Assembly (NCBI RefSeq): GCF_019578655.1
Contig: NC_063264.1
Coordinates: forward strand, 13,743,213 to 13,807,212
Length of the DNA: 64,000 bases
From: Ricinus communis
Taxonomy: Eukaryota; Streptophyta; Magnoliopsida; Malpighiales; Euphorbiaceae
Reading direction: 5' to 3'
The translations under genes were made by a program, and so were the position numbers. The first letter of the stretch is position 1; every line of letters starts with the position of its first letter. This document shows positions 37,148 through 51,700 of the stretch, piece after piece. The notes beneath the pieces were generated by a model that had not been told where the DNA came from, searched no databases, and saw only the letters and a program-made list of their open reading frames with translations.

Positions 37148-37895
37148 GTTCCTCTTGGCTTAGCCTTTGGAACATGTGTGCCTTTCTCTTTCTTTTGAAT
37201 GAGAGGTCTAGTGTGTGTTTTGCACTTTGAAACTCGATCGGTGTTTCTCTGAAATGCTTGTGGTTAAGTGGCTTTGACAAATATTGTTTTATGAGATAAG
37301 GACGATGAAGCTCATTGGAACCCAAGTCCACGTATCACAAGGGGAGGTCTTTGAGACACAATTAGTGTGTCAAAGACTCTTTTCCTTTGTGAAATTTTGA
37401 AATTGAGTTCCTAAGCTCTTCAACTTCATTTTTCAAACACTTGTTCTCTTTAAAAAAAATTTCTTTTAAAATATCATCCAATGATTTCCTTAAGTTATCA
37501 TTGGAAGTTTGTAAGGATGCAATTTTCTTCTTTGAAATTTTAAGGTCTTCCTTCAAGCTAGAACATTTATTTTTATAGAAGTTTAATTTTGAAAGCATAT
37601 TTTGTAAGAGTTCATCTTCATCATCCAACAAGTCATCACCAAAAGAATGAGAAGATGAACAAGAAGAAAAAGAATTGCATGAATGAGAAGTAGAGTATAC
37701 CTTTTAGGAGTCCTCCATATTTGCCATGAAATAAAGATTAGCCTCCTCTTCTCTTTCACTTTCATTTTTGGAGGATGAAGATTCATCACTCCAAGTAGCC
37801 TTTAAACCCTTTTGCTTTTCTTTGTCTCCCTTATTCCTCTTCAAGTACTTAGGACAATCCGGTTTGATATGCCCTTGCTTCCAACATTTGTACCA
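37148..37895 (-). pseudogene. gag C-terminal part: zinc knuckle and coiled coil
   Basis: The knuckle is encoded at 37854-37895 as WYKCWKQGHIKPDC. The first ligand is Trp instead of Cys, so one of four zinc ligands is lost. It is followed by LKRNKGDKEKQKG, an acidic Ser-rich stretch and FMANMEDS, then a stop. A long heptad-like coiled coil follows (NMLSKLNFYKNKCSSLKEDL... to about 37366). The segment after it (RKRKAHMFQ) is basic and runs to the nested element at 37147. A long coiled coil after the knuckle is typical of Sireviruses. The part would bind element RNA in the particle. Confidence 0.75.
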
Positions 37896-38792
37896 AGTGA
37901 TTTCCTCCTTCTTGTCCTTACTTGTTCTTGATTTGGAGAAGGACTTCTTGCTTGTAAAGGGCTTGCTGCTTCTTCTCCTTTTGGCTTCAAGTATCCTCTT
38001 GACATGCTTGGTGATAGAGCCACATCATCACTCTCACTTAGAGCGTCCCCTTGATCCTCATCATCACTTGAGACATCGATTGCATCTTGAACTCTTGTGC
38101 TAGCCTTGAGAACTAGGGTTTTCTTCTTCCCACTATCTCTATCAACTTCATCCCTTACAAGAGACATCTTATGAGTTAGAAGCTTACCTATAAGAACATC
38201 CAGGAATCTTACCTAGGTCATCATTTGCTTCTTCAATGCTAGCCACTCTAGCACCATATTTATCAAAAGGAATGCTCTTAAGGATTTTGTTATTGATGTC
38301 TACTAGCTCATAGTGCTTTCCAAGCTTTCTCATTTTTTGATGATGGTGAAAAGTCTATTTGTCATATCGGTGACAGACTCATTAGGCTTCATTTTGAAAA
38401 TCTCATATTCGGTGACGTACATTTGGATTTTCCATGATTTTACTTGCTTTGTGCCTTCATGATAGTTCTCCTAGGTAGTCCAAATTTGATGAGCCATAGT
38501 GCAATGTTTACACTCTCCCACATTCTTCTCTAGAGAGGCAACTCACAAGTATAGCCATTGCTTGCTTGTTCTTATGGTTGTGCTTCGTGTGGACATCTAC
38601 CCATTCTTCTCTAAGAAGGATTCTTTCTTCACCATTCTTTATTTCAGTGGGAGCTTTCCATTCCTTCACCATATAGTGCCACATTTCAATGCCATAGGAA
38701 TCTAAGTAGATTTCCATATAGAATTTCCAAAATGCATACTTAGATCTATCGAAGAACGGCTTGAGGTGTTGGGCTCCTTCATAAATTGCCAT
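37896..38792 (-). pseudogene. gag N-terminal part of the Sirevirus-like element
   Basis: I place the start at the ATG at 38792 (MAIYEGAQHLKPFFDRSKYAFWKFYMEIYL), because the longer open stretch runs into the primer site with only a GTG. The pattern around FFDRSKYAFW is that of Copia gag (UBN2-type). After 38508 the frame is cut by stops, but the match goes on (QIWTT, NYHEGTKQVKSWKIQMYVTEYEIFKMKP, then LGKHYELVDINNKILKSIP) to about 38260. The rest to 37896 is a charged Ser/Asp-rich region containing SSDDEDQGDALSESDD. It would assemble the particle shell. Confidence 0.78.
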
Positions 38793-38833
38793 GATTTTTG
38801 CATTCACAATTAATCTTGAATAAGAGTGAACTT

Positions 38834-38845
38834 GTTCTGATACCA
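38834..38845 (-). other. primer-binding site, initiator tRNA-Met type
   Basis: Minus strand TGGTATCAGAAC lies two bases after the 5' LTR end. Plant Copia elements use the 3' end of initiator tRNA-Met, which pairs with TGGTATCAGAGC; one base differs here. Confidence 0.88.
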
Positions 38846-38847
38846 CT

Positions 38848-39731
38848 TGTTGTCCCTTGGAACCAAAAAGTGGGGTTGATTGGTGATTTTAAATTGCAAA
38901 AATTAATGATTTTAGGTAAAAGCACAATAAGTTAAGGGTTAGAGAAGATGATACAAGGGTTTATAGTGGTTTAGGAACAAACTTCCCTACATCCACTCCT
39001 CAAGATCACACTTGAGTGTTTCACTATAATCACTAAGATTACAAATCTTTGGGTTTTACAAGTTCACTCAATAACTTGGTGTTTTCAAGGCTCACACTAA
39101 ACCTCTTCCATTAGTGAACCAATCTCTCACTAAGTCCCTTAACCTTAAGTGTTAATGGTTACTCAATAACCACTTTCTTGTATTTTTAATACCTAGGCTC
39201 ACACAATAACCCTTTTGAGTCTTAGTTGAATAAAGAGTTTCAACTTAATACACTTTACAATGAAAGAATTAGCGTAGAAAGTTGATAAATAAATTTGTAA
39301 GAGTTTTGGTATATCTAAATCACACACTTTGATGTAGAGTCTTTATGAGGGGTATTTATACTCATACCAACTCCTTAGAGACGTTATAATAAAGCCAAAC
39401 CTCTTTAATTGCAAGATTTTGATAACTTGGCAAAAATTGCCTAAAGTCATGGAAAGCCCCCCACTCTCTCCAAGCGCACTCACGCTTTTTAAAAAGAGAC
39501 GTTAGGCTCCAACGGCTCCAACCACATAGCACTAATAGGGTGGTTGAAATCTCAAAAGTTACTGACATCGCATTAATTATAAAAACTACCCCCCCCCCCC
39601 CGCGATAATAGTGCCCTCGCGCTTGCCTTGTTCGGGTCTAGAACCACCCTCATGCTTCTTGTCATGCTATCATCTGCTAGTTTTTATCTCAAGAACTAAA
39701 GTGAGGTTCCCTCATGTTTCTAAAGCGCCCT
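38848..39731 (-). repeat. truncated 5' LTR of the Sirevirus-like element
   Basis: It starts (plus strand) TGTTGTCCCTTGG like 28017 and follows it to about 28905, with many substitutions and small indels. It breaks into satellite at 39731/39732 inside the CCCT word. The last roughly 290 bases of the LTR (the U3 start) are missing, so the promoter of the element is probably gone. Confidence 0.88.
39589..39601 (+). repeat. run of 13 C in LTR
   Basis: Thirteen consecutive C bases. The matching site in the other LTR (about 28760) has only interrupted C words. The length of such runs is error-prone in assemblies. Confidence 0.9.
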
Positions 39732-42700
39732 GTAAAAGAGATATATTTATGAATATGAGAAAACAACCGCGTAAAAAGGGGCGTATTTTTAATATGCAAA
39801 GACAACCCCATAAAATGGGTATATTTGTCAATATTGGAATACAACCCGGTAAGACGGTTATATTTGTGAATATAAGAAAACAACCAAATAAAAGGGGTAT
39901 ATTTTTTCATATGAGCAAACAACCCTAAAAGTGAGGTACTTTTATCAATATTAGAAAACAACACTGTAACAGTGGTAAATTTATGAATATGAGAAAATAA
40001 TCCTGTAAGAGGGGTATATTTTTTAATATGAGAAAATAACTCCGTGAGAGTGCTTTATTTGTGAGTATTAGAGAACAACCCCATAAAAGGAGTACATTTT
40101 ATAATAGGAGAAAACAACCTCGTAAGAGGGGTATATTTGTCAATATAAGAAAATATTCCTATGTCGGGTAAATTTATGAGTATAAGTAAACAACCCCGTA
40201 AAAGGGATACATTTATGAACACGAGAATTCGAACCCCATATGAGGAGCATATTTGTGAATATGAGGAAACGACCCCGAAATAGGGGTATAGTTTAAATAT
40301 GAGAGAACAACTCCAAAAGAAGGATATATTCGTCAAAATTATAAAAATACCCCGTAAGAAGGGTATATATGTGAGCATGATAGAGCAACCCCGTAAAAGG
40401 GGTGTATTTATCAATATAAGAAAACAACCCCGTAAGAGGGGTATATTTATGAATATGAGAAAACAACCTCGTAAGAGGAGAATATCTATGAATATGAGAA
40501 AACAACAACTTCGTAAGAGTGGTATATTTCTGAGTATGAGAAAATAACCTTATAAAAGTGGTATATTTCTTAATAAGAGAAAACAACCCCGTAAGAGTGG
40601 TATATTTGTCAATAGACGAAAACAACCACGTAAGTGGGGTATATTTGTGAGTATGAGAAAACAACACCGTTAAAAGGGTATATTAATGAATATGAGATGT
40701 CAAACCTGTTTGACGGGTATATTTGTGAATATGAGCAAACAGTCATGTAAAAAGGGTATATTTTAAATATGATAAAACATCCCATAAGAGGGGTATTTTT
40801 GTCAATACTAGAAAATAACCTCGTACAAGGGGTATATTTGTAAATATGAGAAAACAATCCTATAAGAGGCGTATATTTGTGAGTTTTAGAAGACAACCAC
40901 ATAAAAAGGTATATTTTTGAATATGAGAGAACAACCCCGTAAGAGGAGTATATTTGTCAATACAGGAAAATAACCCCATAAGTCGGGTATATTTGTGAGC
41001 ATGAGTAAACAATCTCGTAAAAGGGATACATTTATGAATATGAGAAATCAAGCCCGTATGAGGGGTATATTTCTAAGTATGAGAAAATAACCTTATAAAA
41101 GTGGTATATATTTTAATAAGAGAAAACAACCCCGTAAGAGTGGAATATTTGTCAATAGAGGAAAATAACCCCGTGTGTGGGGTATTAATATGAGTATAAG
41201 GAAACAACCACGTAGAAGGGGTAAATCTTTTACTCTGAGAGAGCATCCTCGTAAGAGCGGTATATTTGTGAATATGAGAAAACATCCTTGTAAGAGGGGT
41301 ATATTTGTGAATATGAGAAAACAACCTCGTAAGAGGAGTATAGTTGTGAGTTTGAGAAAATAAACACATAAAGGAAATATATTTTTTAATATGAGAAAAC
41401 AACCTGGTAAGAGGGGTATATTTGGTTATATGATAAAATAACCCGATTAGAGTGGTATATTTATGAGTATCAGAAAACAACCCAATAAAAAGGGTATATT
41501 TCTTAATATGAGAAGACAACCCCGTAAGAGGGGTATATTTGTTAATATAAAAGAATAACCCCCTAAATCAGGTATATTTGTGAGTATGAGTAAACAACTC
41601 CGTAAAAGAGATATATTTCTTAATATGAGAAAACAACCCTATAAGAGGGGTATATTTGTGAGTTTGAGAAAACAACCACATAAAAGGTGTAATTTTTTTA
41701 TTATGAGAAAATAATGCCGCAAGAGGGGGTATATTTGTCAATATAAGAAAATAACCCCCTAAGTCGTGTATCTTTGTCAGTATAGTAAACAACCCCGTAA
41801 AAGGGATATATTTATGAATATGAGAAATTAACCCCGTATGAGGGGTATATTTCTGAATATGAGATAACAACCACATAAAATGGGGTATATTTTTTCATAT
41901 GAGAAAACAACACCGTAAGAGGGGTATTTTTATCAATATTAGGAGACAATACCATAAGAAGGGTATGTTTTGTGAATATGACAAAACAACCCCATAAGAA
42001 GGGTATATTTATGAATATGAGATAGTAACCTTGTCAGAGTGGTATATTTATGAGTATCAGAGAACAACCTCGTAAAACGAATGTATTTGCCAATGTTAGA
42101 AAATAACCTCACAAGACGGGTATATTATGTGTATGATAGAACAACCCTGTAAAAGTGGTGAATTTGTCAATATAAGGAAACAACCCTTTAATACGGGTAT
42201 ATTTATGAATATGAGAAAACAATCCTGTAAGAGGAGTATATTTGTGAATATGAGAAAAGAACCGCGCAAGATAGGTATAAGTCTGATTATGAGAAAACAA
42301 CACCACAAAAGGGGTATATTTTTTAATATGAGAAAACAACCCCGTAAGAGGGGTATATTTATGAATATTAGAAAACATCCCCGTTAGAAGGTATATTTGT
42401 GAGTATTGAGAAACAACCGCAAAAGAGGAGTATATTTTTTATAATGAGAAATAAGCCCGTAAGAGGGGTATATTTTTAATAGAAGAAAACAACTCCGTAA
42501 GTCTGGTATATTTGCGAATATGAGTGAACAACGTCATCAAAGGGATATTTATGAATATGATGCATCAAGGCCGTAAGAGGGGTATAGTTTTGAATATGAG
42601 AAAACAACCCCGTAAGACGGGTATATTTGTGAGCATGAGGACATAACTGGATAAAAGCGATATATTTTTTACTATGAGAAAACAATCCCGTAAGAGGGGT

Positions 42701-45700
42701 ATATTTGTCAATATTGGAATATAACCCTGTAAGACGGCTATATTTGTGAATATGAGAAAACAATCCTGTAAGAGGGGTATATTTGTGAATATGAGAAAAG
42801 CACCCCGTAAGAAGAGTATAGCTGTGAATTTGAGAAAACAACTACATAAAGGGGCATATTTTTTAATATGAGAAAAAAAACCTATTAAGAGGGGTATATT
42901 TGTGAATATCAGAGAACAACCTCATAAAAGGGGTATATTTTTTAATATAAGAAGACAACCCCAAAAGAGGGGTATATTTGTCAATATAAGAAAACAACCT
43001 ACTTAGTCGAGTATATTTGTGAGTATGAGTAGACAACCCCATAAAAGGGATTTTTTTATGAATATGAGATATCAACCCCGTATGAGGGGTATATTTGTGA
43101 ATATGAGAAAACAACATATAATAGGGGTATATTTTTTAATATGAGAAAATAACTCCAAAAGAGTGGTATATTTGTCAATATTAGAAAACAACCCTGTAAG
43201 ATTGGTATATTTGTGACTATGATAGAACAACCCCGTAAAAGGAGTGTATTTGTCAATATAAAGAAATAACCCTATAAGAGGGGTATATTTGTGAATATAA
43301 GAAAATAACCCCATAAGAGGGGAATATTTGTGAATATGAGAAAACAATCTTATAAGAGGACCATAGTTGTGAGCTTGAGAAGACAACCACATTAAGGGGG
43401 TATATTTTTCAATAAGAGAAAATAATCCCTTAAGAGTGGTATATTTATCAATATAAGAAAACAACCCCGTATGTAGGGTATATTTGTGAGTGTGAGAAAA
43501 CAACGCCGTAAAAGGGGTATATTAATGAATATGAGAAATCAACCCCATAAGAGGGGTATTTTTGCCAATAATAGAAAAATAACCCCGTAAGAGGGGAAGA
43601 TTTGTGAATATAAGAAAACAACCCTATAAGAGGGGTATATTTCAGAGTATGAGAAAACAACCACATCAAAGGGATATATTTTTTAATATGAGAAAATAAC
43701 CTCGTAAGAGGGGTATATTTATGAGGATAAGGAAACAACGACGTAAAAGGGATAGATTTATGAATATGAGAAATCAACTCCGTATGAGGGGTATATTTGT
43801 TAGTATGAGAAAGCAACCCCGTAAAACAAGTATATTTTTTTATAGGAGAAAATAACCCCAAGAAAAGGTACATTTGTCAATATTAGAAAAATACCACATA
43901 AGATGGTTATATTTGTGAATATGATAGAACCCGTAAAAAGGATCTATGCGTCAATATAAGAAAATAACCCTGTAAGAGGATATATTTGTGAATATGAGAA
44001 AACAACCCTATAAGAGCGGTATATTTCTGAATATGAGAAAACAACCTATAAAAGTGGTATATTTCTTAACATGAGAAAACAAAATGAGAAAACAACCCCT
44101 TAAATGGGTTAATTTTATAATATAAGAAAACAACCCCATAAAAGTGGTATATTTGTCAATATATGAAAAAAATCGAGTAAAACGTGTGTATTTATGAATC
44201 CGAGAAAACAGCCCCGTAAAAGTAGTGTAATTGCGAGTCTAAAAAAAAGCCTTGTAGAAGTGGTAAATTTTTTAATATGACAAAACATAATTGTAAGAGG
44301 GGTATATTTATAAATATTAGAAAACAGCCCCATAATATGGGGATATTTATCAATCAAAGAAAATACCCCGTAATTTTGGTATATTTGTGGGTATATTTAT
44401 AATATGAGAAAACAACCCCGTAAAAGAGGTATATTTTTCAATATAAGAAAATAACCCCATAAAACGTGTATATTTATGAATTTGAGAAAACAACCCCATA
44501 ATAGTGCTAATAACTTACTATGAGAAAACGATCCGTAAGAGTGGTATATTTATAAATATAAGAAAATAATCTCGTAAAACATGTATATTTATGAATCTGA
44601 GAAAATAACCCCATAAAGGTATTGTAATTGTAAGCCTGGGTATATATTTCATATGAGAAAATTGTCCCGCAAGAGGGGTATATTTGTCAATATTAGAAAA
44701 TAGCACCGTAAGAAGGGTATATTTGTGAATATGAGAAAACAACCCCGTAAAGGTGGTATATTTATGAATATGAGTGAATAGTCTTGTAGTAGGGGTATAT
44801 TTTTTAATATGAGAAAATAACACCATTTAAATGGGTATATTTGTCAATATTAGAAATCAACCTCGTAAGAGGGGTATATTTGTGAATATGATAGAACAAC
44901 CCCGTTAAAGGGGTGTATTTGTCATTATGAGTAAACAACCCCGTATGAGAGGTATATTTATGAATATGAGAAAAAGAACTCCTTAACAGAGGTATATTTT
45001 TTAATATTATAAAAAAACCTCATAAGAGGGGTATATTTGTCAAGATTTGAAAACAAAACCATAAGAGGGATATATTGTGAATATGAAAAAACAACCCCGT
45101 AAGAGTCGTATATTTGTAATAATAGAAAAAAACCCCAAAGGTATATTTGTGAATATGAGAAAAAACTCCTTAAAGGGGTATATTTTTTAATATAATAAAA
45201 CAACCCCGTAAGAGGGATATATTTGTCAATATTAGAAAACAACACCGTACGAGGGGTATATTTGTAAATATGAGAAAAGAACCCTGTAAGAGTGGTATAT
45301 TTATGAATATGAGAAAATAGCTCCGAAATAGCAGTATTTTTTTAATATGAGAAATAACACTATTTAGAGGGGTATATATGTCAGTATTAGAAATCAACCC
45401 CGTAAGAGGCGTATATGTGCGAGTATGATAGAACAACCCCGTAAAAGGGGTTCATTTGTCATTATAAGGAAACAACCCCGTACGAGAGGTATATTTGTGA
45501 ATATGAGAAAAAATACTCCTTACCAGGGGTACATTTTTTAATATTATAAAGCAATCCCGTGAGAGGGATATATTTGTCAAGATCTGGAAACAAAACCGCA
45601 AGAGGGGTATCTTTGTGAATATGAGAAAACAATCCTGTAAGAGTCGTATATCTGTAATAATAGAAAACAACCCTATAAGAGGGGTATATCTTGAGTATGA

Positions 45701-48700
45701 GAAAAGAACTACGTAATAGGGGTATATTTGTGAATATGAGAAAACAATCCCATAAGAGTGGTATGTTTGTGAGTATCAGAAAACAACTCCATAAAAGGGG
45801 TATATTTATCGATAGAAGAAAACAACTCTGTTAGTTCGGTATATTTGTGAGTATGAGTAAACAACATCGTAAAAGGGATATATTTATGAATATGAGAAAT
45901 CAACCCCGTAAGAAGGGTATATTTATGAGTATGATAGAATAACCAGGTTAGAGGGGTAAATTTATCAATATAAAAAGCCCGTAATAGGGGTATATTTGTA
46001 AATATGAGAAAACTAACCTATAATGGGGGTATAGTTGTGAAGATGAGGAAACAACACCATAATAGGGGAATATTTATGAATATAAGAATTTAGCCCCATA
46101 AGAGTGGTATTTATGAGTATGAGAAAACAACCGTGTAAAAGGGGTATATTTTTTAATATGAGAAACCAACCTCGTGAGAGGGGTATATTTGTCAGTATAA
46201 GAAAATAACCTAGTAAGTCGGGTATATTTGTGAGTATAATGAAACAACGTCGAAAAAGGGGTATATTTTTGAAGATGAGAAAACAACCCCACCATAGAGG
46301 TATATATTTTAATATGAGAAGATTAGCACCATAAGAGGTGTATATTTGTCAATATCAAAAATTAATCTCGTAAGAGGGGTATATTAGTGAGTATGATAGA
46401 ATAACCCTGTAGGAGGGGTGTATTTATAAATATAAGTAAATTACGCCGTAATAGGGATATATTTGTAAAGATGAGAAAACTAACCTATAATGGGGGGTAT
46501 AGTTGTGAAGATGAGGAAACAACACCATAATAGGGGAATATTTATGAATATAAGAATTTAGCCCCATAAGAGTGGTATTTATGAGTATGAGAAAACAACC
46601 GTGTAAAAGGGGTATATTTTTTAATATGAGAAACCAACCTCGTGAGAGGGGTATATTTTTCAGTATAAGAAAATAACCTAGTAAGTCGGGTATATTTGTG
46701 AGTATAATGAAACAACGTCGAAAAAGGGGTATATTTTTGAAGATGAGAAAACAACCCCACCATAGAGGTATATATTTTAATATGAGAAGATTAGCACCAT
46801 AAGAGGTGTATATTTGTCAATATCAAAAATTAATCTCGTAAGAGGGGTATATTAGTGAGTATGATAGAATAACCCTGTAGAAGGGGTGTATTTATAAATA
46901 TAAGTAAATTACGCCGTAATAGGGATATATTTGTAAAGATGAGAAAACTACCCAGTAAGAGTGGTATATTTGTGAATATGAGAAAATAACACCATAATAG
47001 GGTATATTTATGAATATGAGAAATCAACCTCGTAAGAGAGTTATATTTATTAATATGAGGAAAAAACCACGTAAAAGGGGTATATATTTCATATGAGAAA
47101 ACAATCTTGTAAGAGGGGTATATTTGTCAATATTAGAAAATAGCCCGTAATATGGGTACATTTGTGAATATGAGAAAACTATCCTATAAGAGGGGTATAT
47201 TTGTGAATATGAAGAAACAACACCATAATAGAGGAATATTTATGAATATAAGAATTTAGCCCTGTAAGAGTAGAATTTATGAGTATGAGAAAACAACCGC
47301 GTAAAAAGGGTATATCTTTTAATATGAAAAACCAACCTCATAAGAGGGGTTTATTTCTCAGCATAAGAAAGTAACCTCTTAAGTCGAGTATATTTGTGAG
47401 TATGTCGAAACAACGCCAAAAAATGGGTATATTTTTTATATGAGAAAACAACCCTACAATACGGGTATATTTTTTAATATGAGAAAATAACACCATAAGA
47501 GGCGTATATTTGTCAATATTAGAAATCAACCCCGTAAGAGGGGTATATCAGTGAGTATGATAAAACAACCTTGTAAAAGGAGTGTATTTGTCATTATAAG
47601 TAAATAACCCCATAATAGGAGTATATTTGTGAATATGAGAAAACTACCTTATAAAAGGGGTATATTGGTGAATATGAGAAAACAACACCGTAATAGGAGT
47701 ATATTTATGAATATGAGAAAACCACCGCATAGAAGAGGTATATTTTTCATATGAGAAAACAATCCCATAAGAGAGGTATATTTGTCAATATGATAAAACA
47801 ACACCGTCAGGAGGGTATATTTGTAAATATGAGAAAACAATACCATAAGAGTGGTATATTTGTGAATATGAGAAAATAGCGCCATAATAGGGGTATGTTT
47901 TTTAATATGAGAAAATAACACCATTTAGAGGGGTGTATTTGTCAATATTAGAAATCAACCCCGTAAGAGGCGTATATTTGTGAGTGTTATAGAACAACCC
48001 TGAAAAAGGGGTTTATTTGTCATTACAAGAAAACAACCCCGTATGAGAGATATATTTTTTGAATATGAGAAAAAAACTCCTTAATAGGGATGTATTTTTT
48101 AATATTATAAAACAACCTCATAACAGCGGTATATTTGTTAAGATTTGAAAACGAAACCGTAACAGGGGTATATTTGTGAATATGAGAAATTAACCTCATA
48201 AGAGTCACATATTTGTAATAATAGAAAACAACCCTATAAGAAGGGTATATTTTGAGTATGAGAAAAGAACCACGTATGAGGGGTATATTTGTGAGTTTGT
48301 GAAAACAACCCCGTAAGAGGGGTATATTTGTGAATATGAGAAAACAATCCCGTAAGAGTGGTGTGTTGGTGAGTATCACAAAACAACCCCATAAAAGGGT
48401 ATATTTTTTAATATGACAAAACAACCCCGTAAGTAGGGTATATTTATCAATAGAAGAAAATAACTCTGTTAGTCCGGTATATTTATAAGTATGAGTAAAC
48501 AATGTCGTAAATGGGATATATTTATGAATATTAGAAATCAACCCCGTAAGAGGGGTATATTTGTGGGTATGATAGAATAACCACGTTAGAGGGGTATGTT
48601 TATCAATATAAAATAAACCCGTAATAGGGGTATATTTGTGAATATGAGAAAACTACCATATAAGAGGGATATATTTCTTAATATGAGGAAGCAACACCAT

Positions 48701-51700
48701 AATACGTGAGTATTTATGAATATAAGAATTTAGCCCAGTAAGAGTGGTATTTATGAGTTTGAGAAAACAACCGCATAAAAGGGGTATATTTTTTAATATG
48801 AGAAACCAACCTCGTAAGAGGGGTATATTTTTTAGCATAAGAAAATAACCTCGTAAGTCAGTTATATTTGTGAGTATGACGAAAGAACGCTGAATAAGGG
48901 GTATATTTTTTAATATGAGAAAATAACCCTACAATAAGGGTATATTTTTTAATATAACCCACAGTAAGGGTATATTTCTTAATATGAGAAGATAACACCA
49001 TAAGAGGTGTATATTTGTCAATATTAAAAATTAACCCCGTAATAGGATATATTAGTGAGTACGATATAATAATCCTGTAAAAGGGGTGCATTTGTCAATA
49101 TAAATAAATAACACCGTAATAGGGGTATATTTATAAATATGAGAAAACTACCCTGTAAGAGGGGTACATTTGTGAATATGAGAAAACAACACCGTAATAG
49201 GGATATATTTATGAATATGAGAAATCAACCCCATAAGAGGGCTATATTTATGAATATGAGGAAACAACCGCGTAAAAGGGGTATCTTTTTCATACGAGAA
49301 AACAGTCCCGTAAGAGGGGTATATTTGTCAATATCAGAAAACAGCACCGTAAGAAGGGCATATTTGTAAATATGAGAAAATATTCCCATAAGAGTGGTAT
49401 ATTTGTGAATATCAACAAATAGCCTCGTAATAGGGGTATATTTTTAATATGAGAAAATAACACCTTTTAGAGGGGTATATTTGTCAATATTAGAAATCAA
49501 CCCCGTAAGAGGGTATATTTGTGAGTATGATTGAACAATCCTGTAAAAGGGGTTTATTTGTCATTATAAGAAAACAACCCCGTACGAGAGGTATATTTAT
49601 GAATATGAGAAAAAAACTCCTTAACAGGGGTATATTTTTTAATATTATAAAACAACCCCGTAAGAGAGGTATATTTATCAAGATTTGAAGACAAAACCGT
49701 AAAGAGGGGTATATTTGTGAATATGAAGAAAACCCCATAAGAGTAGTATATTTGTAATAATAGAAAAAAACCCTATAAGTGGGGTATATTTGTATATATG
49801 AGAAAAAAACTCCTTAAAGGGGTTATTTTTTAATATAATAAAACAACCCTATAATAGGGATATATTTGTCAATATTAGAAAACAACATCGTAAGAGAGGT
49901 ATATTTATAAATATGAGATAACAACCCAGTAAGAGTAGTATATTTGTGAATATAAGAAAATAGCCCCCAAATAGCAATATATTTTTTCATATGAGAAAAT
50001 AACACCATTTAGAGGGGTATATTTGTCAATATTAGATATCAACCCCATAAGAGGCGTATATTTGTGAGTATGATAGAACAACCTCGTAAAAGGGATTCGT
50101 TTGTCATTATAAGAAAACTACCCCGTACAAGACGTATATTTGCGAATATGACAAAAAAAAACTCTTTAACAAGGGTATTTTTTTAGTATTATAAAACAAC
50201 CTCGTAAGAGGCGTATATTTGTCAATATTTGAAAACGAAACCATAAGAGGGGTATACTTTGAGTCTGACAAAAGAACCACGTAAGAGAGGTATATTTGTG
50301 AGTTTGAGAAAACAACCCCGTAAGAGGGGTATATTTGTGAATATGAGAAAACAATCCTGTAAGAGTCGTGTGTTTGTAAGTATCAATAAACAACGCCATA
50401 AAATAGGTATATTTATTAATATGATAAAACAGCACCGTAAGATGGGTATATTTATTAATAGAAAAAAGTAACTCCGTTAGTTCGGTATGTTTGTGAGTAT
50501 GAGTAAACAACATCGTAAATGGGATATATTTATGAATATGAGAAATCAAATCCGTAAGAGAGGTATATTTATGAATGTGATAGAATAACCACGTAAGAGG
50601 GGTATATTTGTCAATATAAAAAAAACCTGTAATAGGTGTATATTTATGAATATGAGAAAACTACCCTATAACAAGGGTATATTTGTGAATATGAAGAAAC
50701 AACACCATAATAGGCGAATATTTATGAATATAAGAATTTAGCCCTGTAAGAGTGGTATTTATGAGTATGAGAAAACAACCACATAAAAGGGGTATATCTT
50801 TTAATATGAGAAACCAACATCGTAAGAAGAGTATATTTTTCAGCATAAGAAAATAACCTCTAAGTTAAGTATATTTGTGAGTATGTCGAAACAACACCGA
50901 AAAATGGGTATATTTTTTAATATGAGAAAACAACCCCACAATACGGGTATATTTTTTAATATGAGAAAATAACACCATAAGAGGCATATATTTGTCAATA
51001 TTAGAAATCAACCCCGTAGGAGGGGTATATTAGTGAGTATGATAGAACAACCTTGTAAAAGGAGTGTATTTGTTATTATAAGTAAATAACCCCGTAATAG
51101 GAGTATATTTGTGAATGTGAGAAAACTATCCTGTAAGAGGGGTATATTTGTGAATATGAGAAAACAACACCGTAATAAGAGTATATTTATAAATATGAGA
51201 AATCAACCCTGTAAGTGGGGTACATTTATGAATATGACAAAATCACCGCATAAAAGAGGTATATTATTCATATGAGAAAACAGTCCCATAAGAGGGGTAT
51301 ATTTGTCAATATGAGAAAACAACATCGTAAGAAGGTTATATTTGTAAATATGAGAAAATAATCCCGTAGGAGTGGTGTATTTGTGAATATGAGAAAATTG
51401 CCCCGTAATAGGGACATTATTTTTAATATGAGAAAAGAACACCATTTAGAGGGGTATATTTATCAATATTAGAAATCAACCTCGTAAGAGGCGTATATTT
51501 GTGAGTATGATAGAACAACCTCGTAAAGGGAGTTTATTTGTTATTATAAGAAAATAACCTCGTACGAGGGATATATTTGTGAATATCATAAAGAAAACTC
51601 CTTAACTAGGGTGTATTTTTTAATATTATAAAACAACCCCGTAAGAGGGGTATATTTGTTAAGATTTAAAAATAAAACCATAAGAGAGGTATATTTGTGA

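Larger units (their letters stand above)
28017..39731 (-). mobile_element. old Sirevirus-like Ty1/Copia retrotransposon
   Basis: On the minus strand the order is LTR, iMet primer site, gag, protease, integrase, reverse transcriptase, RNase H, a second ORF, several polypurine tracts and LTR. Integrase before reverse transcriptase defines Copia. The second ORF, several polypurine tracts and the long coiled coil after the gag zinc knuckle are features known from Sireviruses. Every coding part has stops or frame changes. The upstream LTR lacks its first roughly 295 bases, ending against satellite at 39731. A 2.5-kb Athila-like element interrupts it at 34645-37147. The LTRs differ at many positions, so the insertion is old. 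Confidence 0.85.

Noticed and set aside
38508..38846. Gag start at 38846
   Set aside because: That codon is GTG and lies within the primer-binding site; the ATG at 38792 fits the family start better.
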